Source: Liolophura sinensis (taxonomy: Eukaryota; Mollusca; Polyplacophora; Chitonida; Chitonidae). From it: a DNA stretch of 45,527 nt. The DNA is taken from NCBI RefSeq assembly GCF_032854445.1, contig NW_027018297.1, positions 1 to 45,527 on the forward strand. The letters are read 5' to 3'. A program made the translations under genes and the position numbers. The notes under the pieces are model-generated. The model was not told the origin of the DNA and did not search any database. It saw only the letters and a program-made list of their open reading frames with translations. Position 1 is the first letter of the stretch. Each line of letters starts with the position of its first letter. This document shows, one piece after another, positions 22,938-35,545 of the stretch.

Positions 22938-24035
22938 GTTCATTGATGTCATAATCACGTGCGTAGCAACGGCTCTTACTCCATGGAAACCAGGGAAATT
23001 TGCAATTTTTCAACAGCTGCCGATGCCTGGCTCAATTCCGCATCTTTTGGCACTTTACTAAAGGGGGTCAGTGTTCAGTTGTACTTTTTACAGCAGACTG
23101 TATCAAGTACCTTGTGTTTTTCATGTACAAATGGTGTGGTTTTTCTACACGTAGAAAAAGACATTGAGATTGTCTTCGACTTAGAAGTAAGGCAATTGCT
23201 GGGTGAGTTAAATGGGCTTAGCCCAAACATTTGACGTCTTCTGGGCTACCGAAGGGCACATAACTTATAGTCAAAAGTTGAATATAGTAATGACCAGTCG
23301 CGATTGTACAGAGTACAGTGTAGCCGATTTCAATTAACAAAAAGACCAGGCAAAAATGCAAAAGTGGAAAATCTGTTCCAGTGCTGCTGGTAAGAGGCTA
23401 ATCCGACGTATTTTGTGACGAGAAATCGAATGGTGCAAACCGCGTTGCTCTCCGACCAATACTTTTGGCTGTAGCGACAATTCAATCAATATTTATGTCA
23501 TAATCACGTGCCCAGCAACGGCTCTTACTCCATGGAAACCAGGGATATTTGCAATTTTTTAACAGCTGCCGATGCCTGGCCCAATTCCGCATCTTTTGGA
23601 ACCTTATAAATGTGGGTCAATGTTCAGTTGTACTTTTTACAGCAGACTGTATCAAGTACCTTGTGTTTTTTATGTACAAATGGTGTGGTTTTTCTACACG
23701 TAGATAAGGACATTGAGATTGTCTTGCACTTAGAAGTAAGACAATTGCTGGGTGAGTTAAATGGGCTTAGCCCAAAGATTTCAGGTCTTCTGGGCTACCG
23801 AAGGGCACATAACATATAGTCAAAAGTTGAATATAGTAATGACCAGACGCGATTGTACAGAGTACAGTGTAGCCGATTTCAATTAACAAAAAGACCAGGT
23901 AAAAATGGAAAAGTGGAAAAACTGTTCCAGTGCTGCTGGTAAGAGGCTAATCCGACGTATTTTGTGACGAGAAATTGAATGGTGCAAACCGCGTTGCTCT
24001 CCGACCAATACTTTTGGCTGTAGTGACAATTAAAT
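22938..24035 (+). repeat. Monomers 43-44: A and B/E families, continuing the copy-3 block
   Basis: Starts are at 22938 (GTTCATTGATG and GTAGC, like 7605) and 23487 (CAATATTTAT start and ACATATAG, like 9801). Together with 20784-22937 they repeat the order seen at 5451-8702. The duplicated tract is therefore at least six monomers long at this distance. Monomer 43 has CACTTTACTAAAGGGGG and GTAGAAAAAGAC as private changes. Confidence 0.86.
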
Positions 24036-26780
24036 GATCATTTATGTCATAATTACGTGCCCAGCAACGGCTCTTACTCCATGGAAACCAGGGAAATTTG
24101 CATTTTTTCAACAGCTGCCGATGCCTGGCTCAATTCCGCATCATTTGGCACCTTACTGAAGTGGGTCAGTGTTCAGTTGTTCTTTTTACAGCAGACTGTA
24201 TCAAGTACCTTGTGTTTTTCATGTACAAATGGTGTGGTTTTTTTACACGTAGATAAAGACATTGAGATTGTCTTGCACTTAGAAGTAAGGCAATTGCTGG
24301 GTGATTTAAATGGGGTTAGCCCAAAGATTTGACGTCTTCTGGGCTACCGAAGGGCACATAACTTATAGTCAAAAGTTGAATATAGTAATGACCAGTCGCG
24401 ATTGTACAGAGTACAGTGTAGCCGATTTCAATTAAGAAAAAGACCAGGCAAAAATGCAAAAGTGGAAAAACTGTTCCAGTGCTGCTGGTAAGAGGCTAAT
24501 CCGACGTATTTTGTGACGAGAAATCGAATGGTGCAAACCGCGTTGCTCTCCGACCAATACTTTTGGCTGTAGTGACAATTGAATGATCATTTATGTCATA
24601 ATCACGTGCCCAGCAACGGCTCTTACTCCATGGAAACCAGGGAAATTTGCAATTTTTTAACAGCTGCCGATGCCTGGCTCAATTCCGCATCTTTTGGCAC
24701 CTTATTGAAGTGGGTCAGTGTTCAGTTGTACTTTTTACAGCAGACTGTATCAAGTACCTTGTGTTTTATATGTACAAATGGTGTGGTTTTTCTACACGTA
24801 GATAAAGACATTGAGATTGTCTTGCACTTAGAAGTAAGGCAATTGCTGGGTGAGTTAAATGGGCTTAGCCCAAAGATTTGAGGTCTTCTGGGCTACCGAA
24901 GGGCACATAACTTATAGTCAAAAGTTGAATATAGTAATGACCAGTCGCGATTGTACAGAGTACAGTGTAGCCGATTTCAATTAAGAAAAAGACCAGGCAA
25001 AAATGCAAAAGTGGAAAAACTGTTCCAGTGCTGCTGGTAAGAGGCTAATCCGACGTATTTTGTGACGAGAAATCGAATGGTGCAAACCGCGTTGCTCTCC
25101 GACCAATACTTTTGGCTGTAGTGACAATTGAATGATCATTTATGTCATAATCACGTGCCCAGCAACGGCTCTTACTCCATGGAAACCAGGGAAATTTGCA
25201 ATTTTTTAACAGCTGCCGATGCCTGGCTCAATTCCGCATCTTTTGGCACCTTATTGAAGTGGGTCAGTGTTCAGTTGTACTTTTTACAGCAGACTGTATC
25301 AAGTACCTTGTGTTTTTTATGTACAAATGGTGTGGTTTTTCTACACGTAGATAAAGACATTGAGATTGTCTTGCACTTAGAAGTAAGGCAATTGCTGGGT
25401 GAGTTAAATGGGCTTAGCCCAAAGATTTCAGGTCTTCTGGGCTACCGAAGGGCACATAACTTATAGTCAAAAGTTGAATATAGTAATGACCAGTCGCGAT
25501 TGTACAGAATACAGTGTAGCCGATTTCAATTAACAAAAAGACCAGGTAAAAATGCAAAAGTGGAAAAACTGTTCCAGTGTTGCTGGTAAGAGGCTAATCC
25601 GACGTATTTTGTGACGAGAAATCGAATGGTGCAAACCGCGTTGCTCTCCGACCAATACTTTTGGCTGTAGTGACAATTGAATGATCATTTATGTCATAAT
25701 AACGTGCGTAGCAACGGCTCTTACTCCATGGAAACCAGGGAAATTTGCAATTTTTTAACAGCTGCCGATGCCTGGCTCAATTCCGCATCTTTTGGCACCT
25801 TACTGAAGTGGGTCAGTGTTCAGTTGTACTTTTTACAGCAGACTGTATCAAGTACCTTGTGTTTTTTATGTACAAATGGTCTGGTTTTTCTACACGTAGA
25901 TAAAGACATTGAGATTGTCTTCGAAGTAGAAGTAAGGCAATTGCTGGGTGAGTTAAATGGGCTTAGCCCAAAGATTTGACGTCTTCTGGGCTACCGAAGG
26001 GCACATAACTTATAGTCAAAAGTTGAATATAGTAATAACCAGTAGCGATTGTACATAGTACAGTGTAGCCGATTTCAATTAACAAAAAGACCAGGCAAAA
26101 ATGCAAAATTGGAAAAATTGTTCCAGTGCTGCTGGTAAGAGGCTAATCCGACGTATTTTGTGACGACAAATCGAATGGTGCAATCCGCGTTGCTCTCCGA
26201 CCAATACTTTTGGCTGTTGTGACAATTGAATGATCATTTATGTCATAATCACGTGCAAAGCAACGGCTCTTACTCCATGGAAACCAGGGAAATTTGCAAT
26301 TTTTCAACAGCTGCCGATACCTGGCTCAATTCCGCATCTTTTGGCACCTTACTGAAGTGGGTCAGTGTTCAGTTGTACTTTTTACAGCAGACTGTATCAA
26401 GTACCTTGTGTTTTTTATGTACAAATATTGTGGTTTTTCTACACGTAGATAAAGACATTGAGATTGTCTTGCACTTAGAAGTAAGGCAATTGCTGGGTGA
26501 GTTAAATGGGCTTAGCCCAAAGATTTCAGGTCTTCTGGGCTACCGAAGGGCACATAACTTATAGTCAAAAGTTGAATATAGTAATGACCAGTCGCGATTG
26601 TACAGAGTACAGTGTAGCCGGTTTCAATTAACAAAAAGACCAGGCAAAAATGCAAAAGTGGAAAAACTGTTCCAGTGCTACTAGTAAGAGGCTAATCCGA
26701 CGTATTTTGTGACGAGAAATCGAATGGTGCAAACCGCGTTGCTCTCCGACCAATACTTTTGGCTGTAGTGACAATTGAAT
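24036..26780 (+). repeat. Monomers 45-49: mixed families without a clear higher-order period
   Basis: Starts are at 24036, 24585, 25134, 25683 and 26232, every one 549 bases. Monomers 46 and 47 are adjacent near-duplicates sharing CACCTTATTGAAG. Monomers 45 and 46 share ATTAAGAAAAAGACC in the tail, and so do monomers 50 and 54 further on. Monomer 48 is CGAATTAG-like but reads CGAAGTAG, and monomer 49 is of the ATATTGTGG family. Two monomers here have lost the CACGTG palindrome: ATTACGTGC near 24053 and ATAACGTGC near 25700. Confidence 0.85.
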
Positions 26781-29700
26781 GATCATTTATGTCATAATCA
26801 CGTGCCCAGCAACGGCTCTTACTCCATGGAAACCAGGGAAATTTGCAATTTTTCAACAGCTGCCGATGCCTGGCTCAATTCCGCATCTTTTGACACCTTA
26901 CTGAAGTGGGTCAGTGTTCAGTTGTTCTTTTTACAGCAGACTGTATCAAGTACCTTGTGTTTTTCATGTACAAATGGTGTGGTTTTTTTACACGTAGATA
27001 AAGACATTGAGATTGTCTTGCACTTAGAAGTAAGGCAATTGCTGGGTGAGTTAAATGGGATTAGCCCAAAGATTTGAGGTCTTCTGGGCTACCGAAGGGC
27101 ACATAACTTATAGTCAAAAGTTGAATATAGTAATGACCAGTCGCGATTGTACAGAGTACAGTGTAGCCGATTTCAATTAAGAAAAAGACCAGGCAAAAAT
27201 GCAAAAGTGGAAAAACTGTTCCAGTGCTGCTGGTAAGAGGCTAATCCGACGTATTTTGTGACGAGAAATCGAATGGTGCAAATGGCGTTGCTCTCCGACC
27301 AATACTTTTGGCTGTAGTGACAATTGAATGATCATTTATGTCATAATCACGTGCCCAGCAACGGCTTATACTCCATGGAAACCAGGGAAATTTGCAATTT
27401 TTTAACAGCTGCCGATGCCTGGCTCAATTCCACATCTTTTGGCACTTTACTGAAGTGGGTCAGTGTTCAGTTGTACTTTTTACAGCAGACTGTATCAAGT
27501 ACCTTGTGTTTTTCATGTACAAATGGTCTGGTTTTTCTACACGTAGATAAAGACATTGAGATTGTCTTCGAATTAGAAGTAAGGCAATTGCTGGGTGAGT
27601 TAAATGGGCTTAGCCCAAAGATTTGACGTCTTCTGGGCTACCGAAGGGCACATAACTTATAGTCAAAAGTTGAATATAGTAATGACCAGTCGCGATTGTA
27701 CAGAGTACAGTGTAGCCGATTTCAATTAACAAAAAGACCAGGCAAAAATGCAAAATTAGAAAAAATTGTTCCAGTGCTGCTGGTAAGAGGCTAATCCGAC
27801 GTATTTTGTGACGACAAATCGAATGGTGCAATCCGCGTTGCTCTCCGACCAATACTTTTGGCTGTAGCGACAATTCAATGATCATTGATGTCATAATCAC
27901 GTGCCCATCAACGGCTCTTACTCCATGGAAACCAGGGATATTTGCAATTTTTTAACAGCTGCCGATGCCTGGCCCAATTCCGCATCTTTTGGCACCTTAT
28001 AAATGTGGGTCAGTGTTCAGTTGTACTTTTTACAGCAGACTGTATCAAGTACCTTGTGTTTTTTATGTACAAATGGTGTGGTTTTTCTACACGTAGATAA
28101 AGACATAGAGATTGTCTTGTAGTTAGAAGTAAGACAATTGCTGGGTGAGTTAAATGGGCTTAGCCCAAAGATTTGAGGTCTTCTGGGCTACCGAAGGGCA
28201 CATAACTTATAGTCAAAAGTTGAATATAGTAATGACATGTCGCGATTGTACAGAGTACAGTGTAGCCGGTTTCAATTAACAAAAAGACCAGGCAAATATG
28301 CAAAAGTGGAAAAACTGTTCCAGTGCTACTAGTAAGAGGCTAATCCGACGTATTTTGTGACGAGAAATCGAATGGTGCAAACCGCGTTGCTCTCCGACCA
28401 ATACTTTTGGCTGTAGCGACAATTCAATGATCATTGATGTGATAATCACGTGCCCAGCAACGGCTCTTACTCCATGGAAACCAGGGATATTTGCAATTTT
28501 TTAACAGCTGCTGATGCCTGGCTCAATTCCGCATCTTTTGGCACCTCATAAATGTGGGTCAGTGTTCAGTTGTACTTTTTACAGCAGACTGTATCAAGTA
28601 CCTTGTGTTTTTTATGTACAAATGGTGTGGTTTTTCTACACGTAGATAAAGACATAGAGATTGTCTTGCAGTTAGAAGTAAGACAATTGCTGGGTGAGTT
28701 AAATGGGCTTGGCCCAAAGATTTCAGGTCTTCTGGGCTACCGAAGGGCACATAACTTATAGTCAAAAGTTGAAAATAGTAATGACCAGTCGCGATTGTAC
28801 ATAGTACAGTGTAGCCGGTTTCAGTTAACAAAAAGACCAGGCAAAAATGCAAAAGCGGAAAAACTGTTCCAGTGCTGCTGGTAAGAGGCTAATCCGACGT
28901 ATTTTGTGACGAGAAATCGAATGGTGCAAACCGCGTTGCTCTCCGACCAATACTTTTGGCTGTAGTGACAATTGAATGATCATTTATGTCATAATCACGT
29001 GCCCAGCAACGGCTCTTACTCCATGGAAACCAGGGAAATTTGCAATTTTTCAACAGCTGCCGATGCCTGGCTCAATTCCGCATCTTTTGACACCTTACTG
29101 AAGTGGGTCAGTGTTCAGTTGTTCTTTTTACAGCAGACTGTATCAAGTACCTTGTGTTTTTCATGTACAAATGGTGTGGTTTTTTTACACGTAGATAAAG
29201 ACATTGAGATTGTCTTGCACTTAGAAGTAAGGCAATTGCTGGGTGAGTTAAATGGGATTAGCCCAAAGATTTCAGGTCTTCTGGGCTACCGAAGGGCACA
29301 TAACTTATAGTCAAAAGTTGAATATAGTAATGACCAGTCGCGATTGTACAGAGTACAGTGTAGCCGATTTCAATTAAGAAAAAGACCAGGCAAAAATGCA
29401 AAAGTGGAAAAACTGTTCCAGTGCTGCTGGTAAGAGGCTAATCCGACGTATTTTGTGACGACAAATCGAATGGTGCAATCCGCGTTGCTCTCCGACCAAT
29501 ACTTTTGGCTGTTGTGACAATTGAATGATCATTTATGTCATAATCACCTGCACAGCAACGGCTCTTACTCCATGGAAACCAGGGAAATTTGCAATTTTTC
29601 AACAGCTGCCGATACCTGGCTCAATTCCGCTTCTTTTGGCACCTTACTGAAGTGGGTCAGTGTTCAGTTGTACATTTTACAGCAGACTGTATTAAGTACC

Positions 29701-30624
29701 TTGTGTTTTTTATGTACAAATGGTCTGGTTTTTCTACACGTAGATAAAGACATTGAGATTGTCTTGCACTTAGAAGTAAGGCAATTGCTTGGTGAGTTAA
29801 ATGGGCTTAGCCCAAAGATTTGAGGTCTTCTGGGCTACCGAAGGGCACATAACTTATAGTCAAAAGTTGAATATAGTAATGACCAGTCGCGATTGTACAG
29901 AGTACAATGTAGCCGATTTCAATTAACAAAAAGACCAGGCAAAAATGCAAAATTGGAAAAACTGTTCCATTGCTGCTGGTAAGAGGCTAATCCGACGTAT
30001 TTTGTGACGAGAAATCGAATGGTGCAAACCGCGTTGCTCTCCGACCAATACTTTTGGCTGTAGTGACAATTATATGATCATTTATGTCATAATCACGTGC
30101 CCAGCAACGGCTCTTACTCCATGGAAACCAGGGAAATTTGCAATTTTTCAACAGCTGCCGATACCTGGCTCAATTCCGCATCTTTTGGCACCTTATTCAT
30201 GTGGGTCTGTGGTCAGTTGTACTTTTTACAGCAGACTGTATCAAGTACCTTGTGTTTTTTATGTACAAATGGTGTGGTTTTTCTACACGTAGATAAAGAC
30301 ATTGAGATTGTCTTGGACTTAGAAGTAAGACAATTGCTGGGTGAGTTAAATGGGCTTAGCCCAAAGATTTGACGTCTTCTGGGCTACCGAAGGGCACATA
30401 ACTTATAGACAAAAGTTGAATATAGTAATGACCAGTCGCGATTGTACAGAGTACAGTGTAGCCGATTTCAATTAACAAAAAGACCAGGCAAAAATGCAAA
30501 AGTGGAAAAACTTTTCCAGTGCTGCTGGTAAGAGGCTAATCCGACGTATTTTGTGACGACAAATCGAATGGTGCAATCCGCGTTGCTCTCCGACCAATAC
30601 TTTTGGCTGTTGTGACAATTGAAT
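26781..30624 (+). repeat. Monomers 50-56: mixed families, TTTTGACACC pair and AGACATAGAG pair
   Basis: Starts are at 26781, 27330, 27880, 28429, 28978, 29527 and 30076. Monomers 50 and 54 are close relatives (TTTTGACACC, TTGTTCTTTTTA, GGGATTAGCCC, ATTAAGAAAAAG) and lie 2197 bases apart. Monomers 52 and 53 share AGACATAGAG, and monomer 53 has a distant copy at 35546 (CACCTCATAAATG). Monomer 56 begins after ATTATATGATC, a mark also found at the starts near 33328, 37694 and 41489. Monomer 55 has CACCTGC in place of CACGTGC. Confidence 0.85.
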
Positions 30625-32778
30625 GATCATTTATGTCATAATCACGTGCAAAGCAACGGCTCTTACTCCATGGAAACCAGGGAAATTTGCAATTTATCAT
30701 CAGCTGCCGATACCTGGCTCAATTCCGCATCTTTTGGCACCTTACTGAAGTGGGTCAGTGTTCAGTTGTACTTTTTACAGCAGACTGTATCAAGTACCTT
30801 GTGTTTTTTATGTACAACTATTGTGGTTTTTCTACACGTAGATAAAGACATTGAGATTGTCTTGCACTTAGAAGTAAGGCAATTGCTTGGTGAGTTAAAT
30901 GGGCTTAGCCCAAAGATTTGAGGTCTTCTGGGCTACCGAAGGGCACATAACTTATAGTCAAAAGTTGAATATAGTAATGACCAGTCGCGATTGTACAGAG
31001 TACAGTGTAGCCGATTTCAATTAACAAAAAGACCAGGTAAAAATGCAAAAGTGGAAAAACTGTTCCAGTGCTGCTGGTAAGAGGCTAATCCGACGTATTT
31101 TGTGACGAGAAATCGAATGGTGCAATCCGCGATGCTCTCCGACCAATACTTTTGGCTGTAGCGACAATTCAATGATCATTTATGTCATAATCACGTGCCC
31201 AGCAACGGCTCTTACTCCATGGAAACCAGGGATATTTGCAATTTTTTAACAGCTGCTGATGCCTGGCTCAATTCCGCATCTTTTGGCACCTTATAAATGT
31301 GGGTCAGTGTTTAGTTGTACTTTTTACAGCAGACTGTATCAAGTACCTTGTGTCTTTTATGTACAAATGGTGTGGTTTTTCTACACGTAGATAAAGACAT
31401 TGAGATTGTCTTGCACTTAGAAGTAAGGCAATTGCTGGGTGAGTTAAATGGGCTTAGCCCAAAGATTTCAGGTCTTCTGGGCTACCGAAGGGCACATAAC
31501 TTATAGTCAAAACTTGAATATAGTAATCACCAGTCGCGATGGTACATAGTACAGTGTAGCCGATTTCAATTAACAAAAAGACCAGGCAAAAATGCAAAAT
31601 TGGAAAAATGTGACGAGAAATCGAATGGTGCAAACCGCGTTGCTCTCCGACCAATACTTTTGGCTGTAGTGACAATTGAATGATCATTTATGTCATAATT
31701 ACGTGCACAGCAACGGCTCTTACTCCATGGAAACCAGGGAAATTTGCAATTTTTCAACAGCTGCCGATACCTAGCTCAATTCCGCATCTTTTGGCACCTT
31801 ATTCATGTGGGTCTGTGGTCAGTTGTACTTTTTACAGCAGACTGTATCAAGTACCTTGTGTTTTTTATGTACAAATGGTGTGGTTTTTCTGCACGTAGAT
31901 AAAGACATTGAGATTGTCTTGGACTTAGAAGTAAGACAATTGCTGGGTGAGTTAAATGGGCTTAGCCCAAAGATTTGACGTCTTCTGGGCTACCGAAGGG
32001 CACATAACTTATAGTCAAAAGTTGAATATAGTAATGACCAGTCGCGATTGTACAGAGTACAGTGTAGCCGATTTCAATTAACAAAAAGACCAGGTTAAAA
32101 TGCAAAAGTGGAAAAACTGTTCCAGTGCTGCTGGTAAGAGGCTAATCCGACGTATTTTGTGACGACAAATCCAATGGTGCAAACCGCGTTGCTTTCCGAC
32201 CAATACTTTTGGCTGTAGTGACAATTCAATGATCATTGATGTCATAATCACGTGCCCATCAACGGCTCTTACTCCATGGAAACCAGGGATATTTGCAATT
32301 TTTTAACAGCTGCCGATGCCTGGCCCAATTCCGCATTTTTGGCACCTTTTAAATGTGGGTCAGTGTTTAGTTGTACTTTTTACAGCAGACTGTATCAAGT
32401 ACCTTGTGTTTTTTATGTACAAATGGTGTGGTTTTTCTACACGTAGATAAAGACATTGAGATTGTCTTAGACTTAGAAGTAAGACAATTGCTGGGTGAGT
32501 TAAATGGGCTTAGCCCAAAGATTTCAGGTCTTCGGGGCTACCGAAGGGCACATAACTTATAGTCAAAAGTTGAATATAGTAATGACATGTCGCGATTGTA
32601 CAGAGTACAGTGTAGCCGGTTTCAATTAACAAAAAGACCAGGCAAATATGCAAAAGTGGAAAAACTGTTCCAGTGCTGCTGGTAAGAGGCTAATCCGACG
32701 TATTTTGTGACGAGAAATCGAATGGTGCAAACCGCGTTGCTCTCCGACCAACACTTTTGGCTGTAGTGACAATTGAAT
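30625..32778 (+). repeat. Four-monomer higher-order unit, copy 4
   Basis: Monomers start at 30625, 31174 (41-base deletion), 31682 and 32231, in the same family order as the three earlier copies. The third monomer has CACCTTATTCATGTG instead of CACCATATAAATGTG, so it has been replaced or converted by the family that follows deletion monomers at the right end. The fourth carries TCTTAGACTT and CTTCGGGGCTACC, both of which reappear in the right half of monomer 65. It is therefore the probable donor for that hybrid. Confidence 0.91.
31174..31681 (+). repeat. Short monomer 58 with the same 41-base deletion
   Basis: The junction is at 31609/31610. It belongs to copy 4 of the four-monomer unit and shares CAAAACTTGAA and AATCACCAG with monomer 40. 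Confidence 0.93.
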
Positions 32779-33327
32779 GATCATTTATGTCATAATCACG
32801 TGCCCAGCAACGGCTCTTACTCCATGGAAACCAGGGAAATTTGCAATTTTTCAACAGCTGCCGATGCCTGGCTCAATTGCGCATCTTTTGACACCTTACT
32901 GAAGTGGGTCAGTGTTCAGTTGTTTTTTTTACAGCAGACTGTATCAAGTACCTTGTGTTTTTTATGTACAAATGGTCTGGTTTTTCTACACGTAGATAAA
33001 GACATTGAGATTGTCTTGCACTTAGAAGTAAGGCAATTGCTTGGTGAGTTAAATGGGCTTAGCCCAAAGATTTGAGGTCTTCTGGGCTACCGAAGGGCAC
33101 ATAACTTATAGTCAAAAGTTGAATATAGTAATGACCAGTCGCGATTGTACAGAGTACAGTGTAGCCGATTTCAATTAACAAAAAGACCAGGCAAAAATGC
33201 AAAATTGGAAAAACTGTTCCATTGCTGCTGGTAAGAGGCTAATCCGACGTATTTTGTGACGAGAAATCGAATGGTGCAAACCGCGTTGCTCTCCGACCAA
33301 TACTTTTGGCTGTAGTGACAATTATAT
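32779..33327 (+). repeat. Hybrid monomer 61 (monomer-54-like left, monomer-55-like right)
   Basis: Left marks are GATGCCTGGC, TTTTGACACC and a T-rich TTGTTTTTTTTAC related to TTGTTCTTTTTAC. Right marks are GTTTTTTATGTAC, GGTCTGG, GCTTGGTGAG, TTCCATTGCTG and the following ATTATATGATC. The switch is between about 32930 and 32961, again inside the conserved core. Confidence 0.82.
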
Positions 33328-33877
33328 GATCATTTATGTCATAATCACGTGCCCAGCAACGGCTCTTACTCCATGGAAACCATGGAAATTTGCAATTTTT
33401 CAACAGCTGCCGATACCTGGCTCAATTCCGCAACATTTGGCACCTTATTCATGTGGGTCTGTGGTCAGTTGTACTTTTTACAGCAGACTGTATCAAGTAC
33501 CTTGTGTTTTTTATGTACAAATGGTGTGGTTTTTCTACACGTAGATAAAGACATTGAGATTGTCTTGGACTTAGAAGTAAGACAATTGCTGGGTGAGTTA
33601 AATGGGCTTAGCCCAAAGATTTGACGTCTTCTGGGCTACCGAAGGGCACATAACTTATAGTCAAAAGTTGAATATAGTAATGACCAGTCGCGATTGTACA
33701 GAGTACAGTGTAGCCGATTTCAATTAACAAAAAGACCAGGTAAAAATGCAAAAGTGGAGAAAACTGTTCCATTGCTGCTGGTAAGAGGCTAATCCGACGT
33801 ATTTTGTGACAAGAAATCGAATGGTGCAAACCGCGTTACTCTCCGACTAATACTTTTGGCTGTAGTGACAATTGAAT

Positions 33878-34427
33878 GATCATTTATGTCATATTCACGT
33901 GCCCAGCAACGGCTCTTACTCCATGGAAACCAGGGAAATTTGCAATTTTTCATCAGCTGCCGATACCTGGCTCAATTCCGCATCTTTTGGCACCTTATTT
34001 ATGTGGGTCTGTGGTCAGTTGTACTTTTTACAGCAGACTGTATCAAGTACCTTGTGTTTTTTATGTACAAATGGTGTGGTTTTTTCTACACGTAGATAAG
34101 GACATTGAGATTGTCTTGCACTTAGAAGTAAGACAATTGCTGGGGTGAGTTAAATGGGCTTGGCCCAAAGATTTCACGTCTTCTGGGCTACCGAAGGGCA
34201 CATAACATATAGTCAAAAGTTGAATATAGTAATGACCAGTCGCGATTATACAGAGTACAGTGTAGCCGATTTCAATTAACAAAAAGACCAGGTAAAATGC
34301 AAAAGTGGAAAAACTGTTCCAGTGCTGCTGGTAAGAGGCTAATCCGACGTATTTTTTGACGAGAAATCGAATGGTGCAAACCGCGTTGCTCTCCGACCAA
34401 TACTTTTGGCTGTAGCGACAATTGAAT
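33878..34427 (+). repeat. Hybrid monomer 63 (GTCTGTGG family left, E family right)
   Basis: The left half has TTTTTCATCAGCTGCC, CACCTTATTTATG and GGGTCTGTGG. The right half has GATAAGGACATTG, GGGCTTGGCCC, GATTTCACGTC and ACATATAG, the marks of monomer 33. The switch is between about 34014 and 34099, an interval that includes the core. It also has extra bases at GGTTTTTTCTAC and CTGGGGTGAG and a lost base at GGTAAAATGC. Confidence 0.84.
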
Positions 34428-34977
34428 GATCATTTATGTCATAATCACGTGCCCCGCAACGGCTCTTACTCCATGGAAACCAGGAAAATTTGCAATTTTT
34501 CAACAGCTGCCGATGCCTGGCTCAATTCCGCATCTTTTGGCACCTTACTGAAGTGGGTCAGTGTTCAGTTGTACTTTTTACAGCTGACTGTGTCAAGTAC
34601 CTTGTGTTTTTCATGTACAAATGGTGTGGTTTTTCTACACGTAGATAAACACTTTGAGATTGTCTTGGACTTAGAAGTAAGGCAATTGCTGGGTGAGTTA
34701 AATGGCTTAGCCCAAACAATTGACGTCTTCTGGGCTACCGAAGGGCACATAACTTATAGTCAAAAGTTGAATATAGTAATGACCAGTCGCGATTGTACAG
34801 AGTACAGTGTAGCCGATTTCAATTAACAAAAATACCAGGAAAAAATGCAAAAGTAAAAACACCTGTTCCAGTGCTGCTGGTAAGAGGCTAATCCGACGTA
34901 TTTTGTGACGACAAATCGAATGGTGCAAACCGCGTTGCCCTCCGACCAAACACTTTTGGCTGTAGTGACAATTGAAT

Positions 34978-35545
34978 GATCATTTATGTCATAATCACGT
35001 GCCCAGCAACGGCTCTTACTCCATGGAAACCAGGGAAATTTGCAATTTTTCAACAGCTGCCGATGCCTGGCTCAGTTCCGCATCTTTTGACACCTTACTG
35101 AAGTGGGTCTGTGTTTAGTTGTACTTTTTACAGCAGACTGTATCAAGTACCTTGTGTTTTTCATGTACAAATGGTGTGGTTTTTCTACACGTAGATAAAC
35201 ACATTGAGATTGTCTTAGACTTAGAAGTAAGACAATTGCTGGGTGAGTTAAATGGGCTTAGCCCAAAGATTTCAGGTCTTCGGGGCTACCGAAGGGCACA
35301 TAACTTATAGTCAAAAGTTGAATATAGTAATGACATGTCGCGATTGTACAGAGTACAGTGTAGCCGGTTTCAATTAACAAAAAGACCAGGCAAATATGCA
35401 AAAGTGGAAAAACTGTTCCAGTGCTACTAGTAAGAGGCTAATCCGACGTATTTTGTGACGAGAAATCGAATGGTGTGACGAGAAATCGAATGTGCAAACC
35501 GCGTTGCTCTCCGACGAATACTTTTGGCTGTAGCGACATTTCAAT
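34978..35545 (+). repeat. Hybrid and longest monomer 65 (568 bases)
   Basis: The left half has TTTTGACACC and ACTGAAGTGGG with GTCTGTGTTTAG. The right half has TCTTAGACTT, CTTCGGGGCTACC, GACATGTCG and GCCGGTTTC, which match monomer 60. The switch lies between about 35160 and 35216, at or just right of the core. The extra length is a 20-base tandem duplication minus one base at 35455-35492. Confidence 0.8.
35455..35492 (+). repeat. 20-base tandem duplication inside monomer 65
   Basis: GTGACGAGAAATCGAATG is present at 35455-35472 and again at 35475-35492, with an offset of 20 bases. One G is lost after the second copy. This accounts for the 568-base length (549 plus 20 minus 1). No other monomer has it. 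The duplicated unit starts at the GTGACGAG sequence that forms the right side of the recurrent 41-base deletion. Confidence 0.9.
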
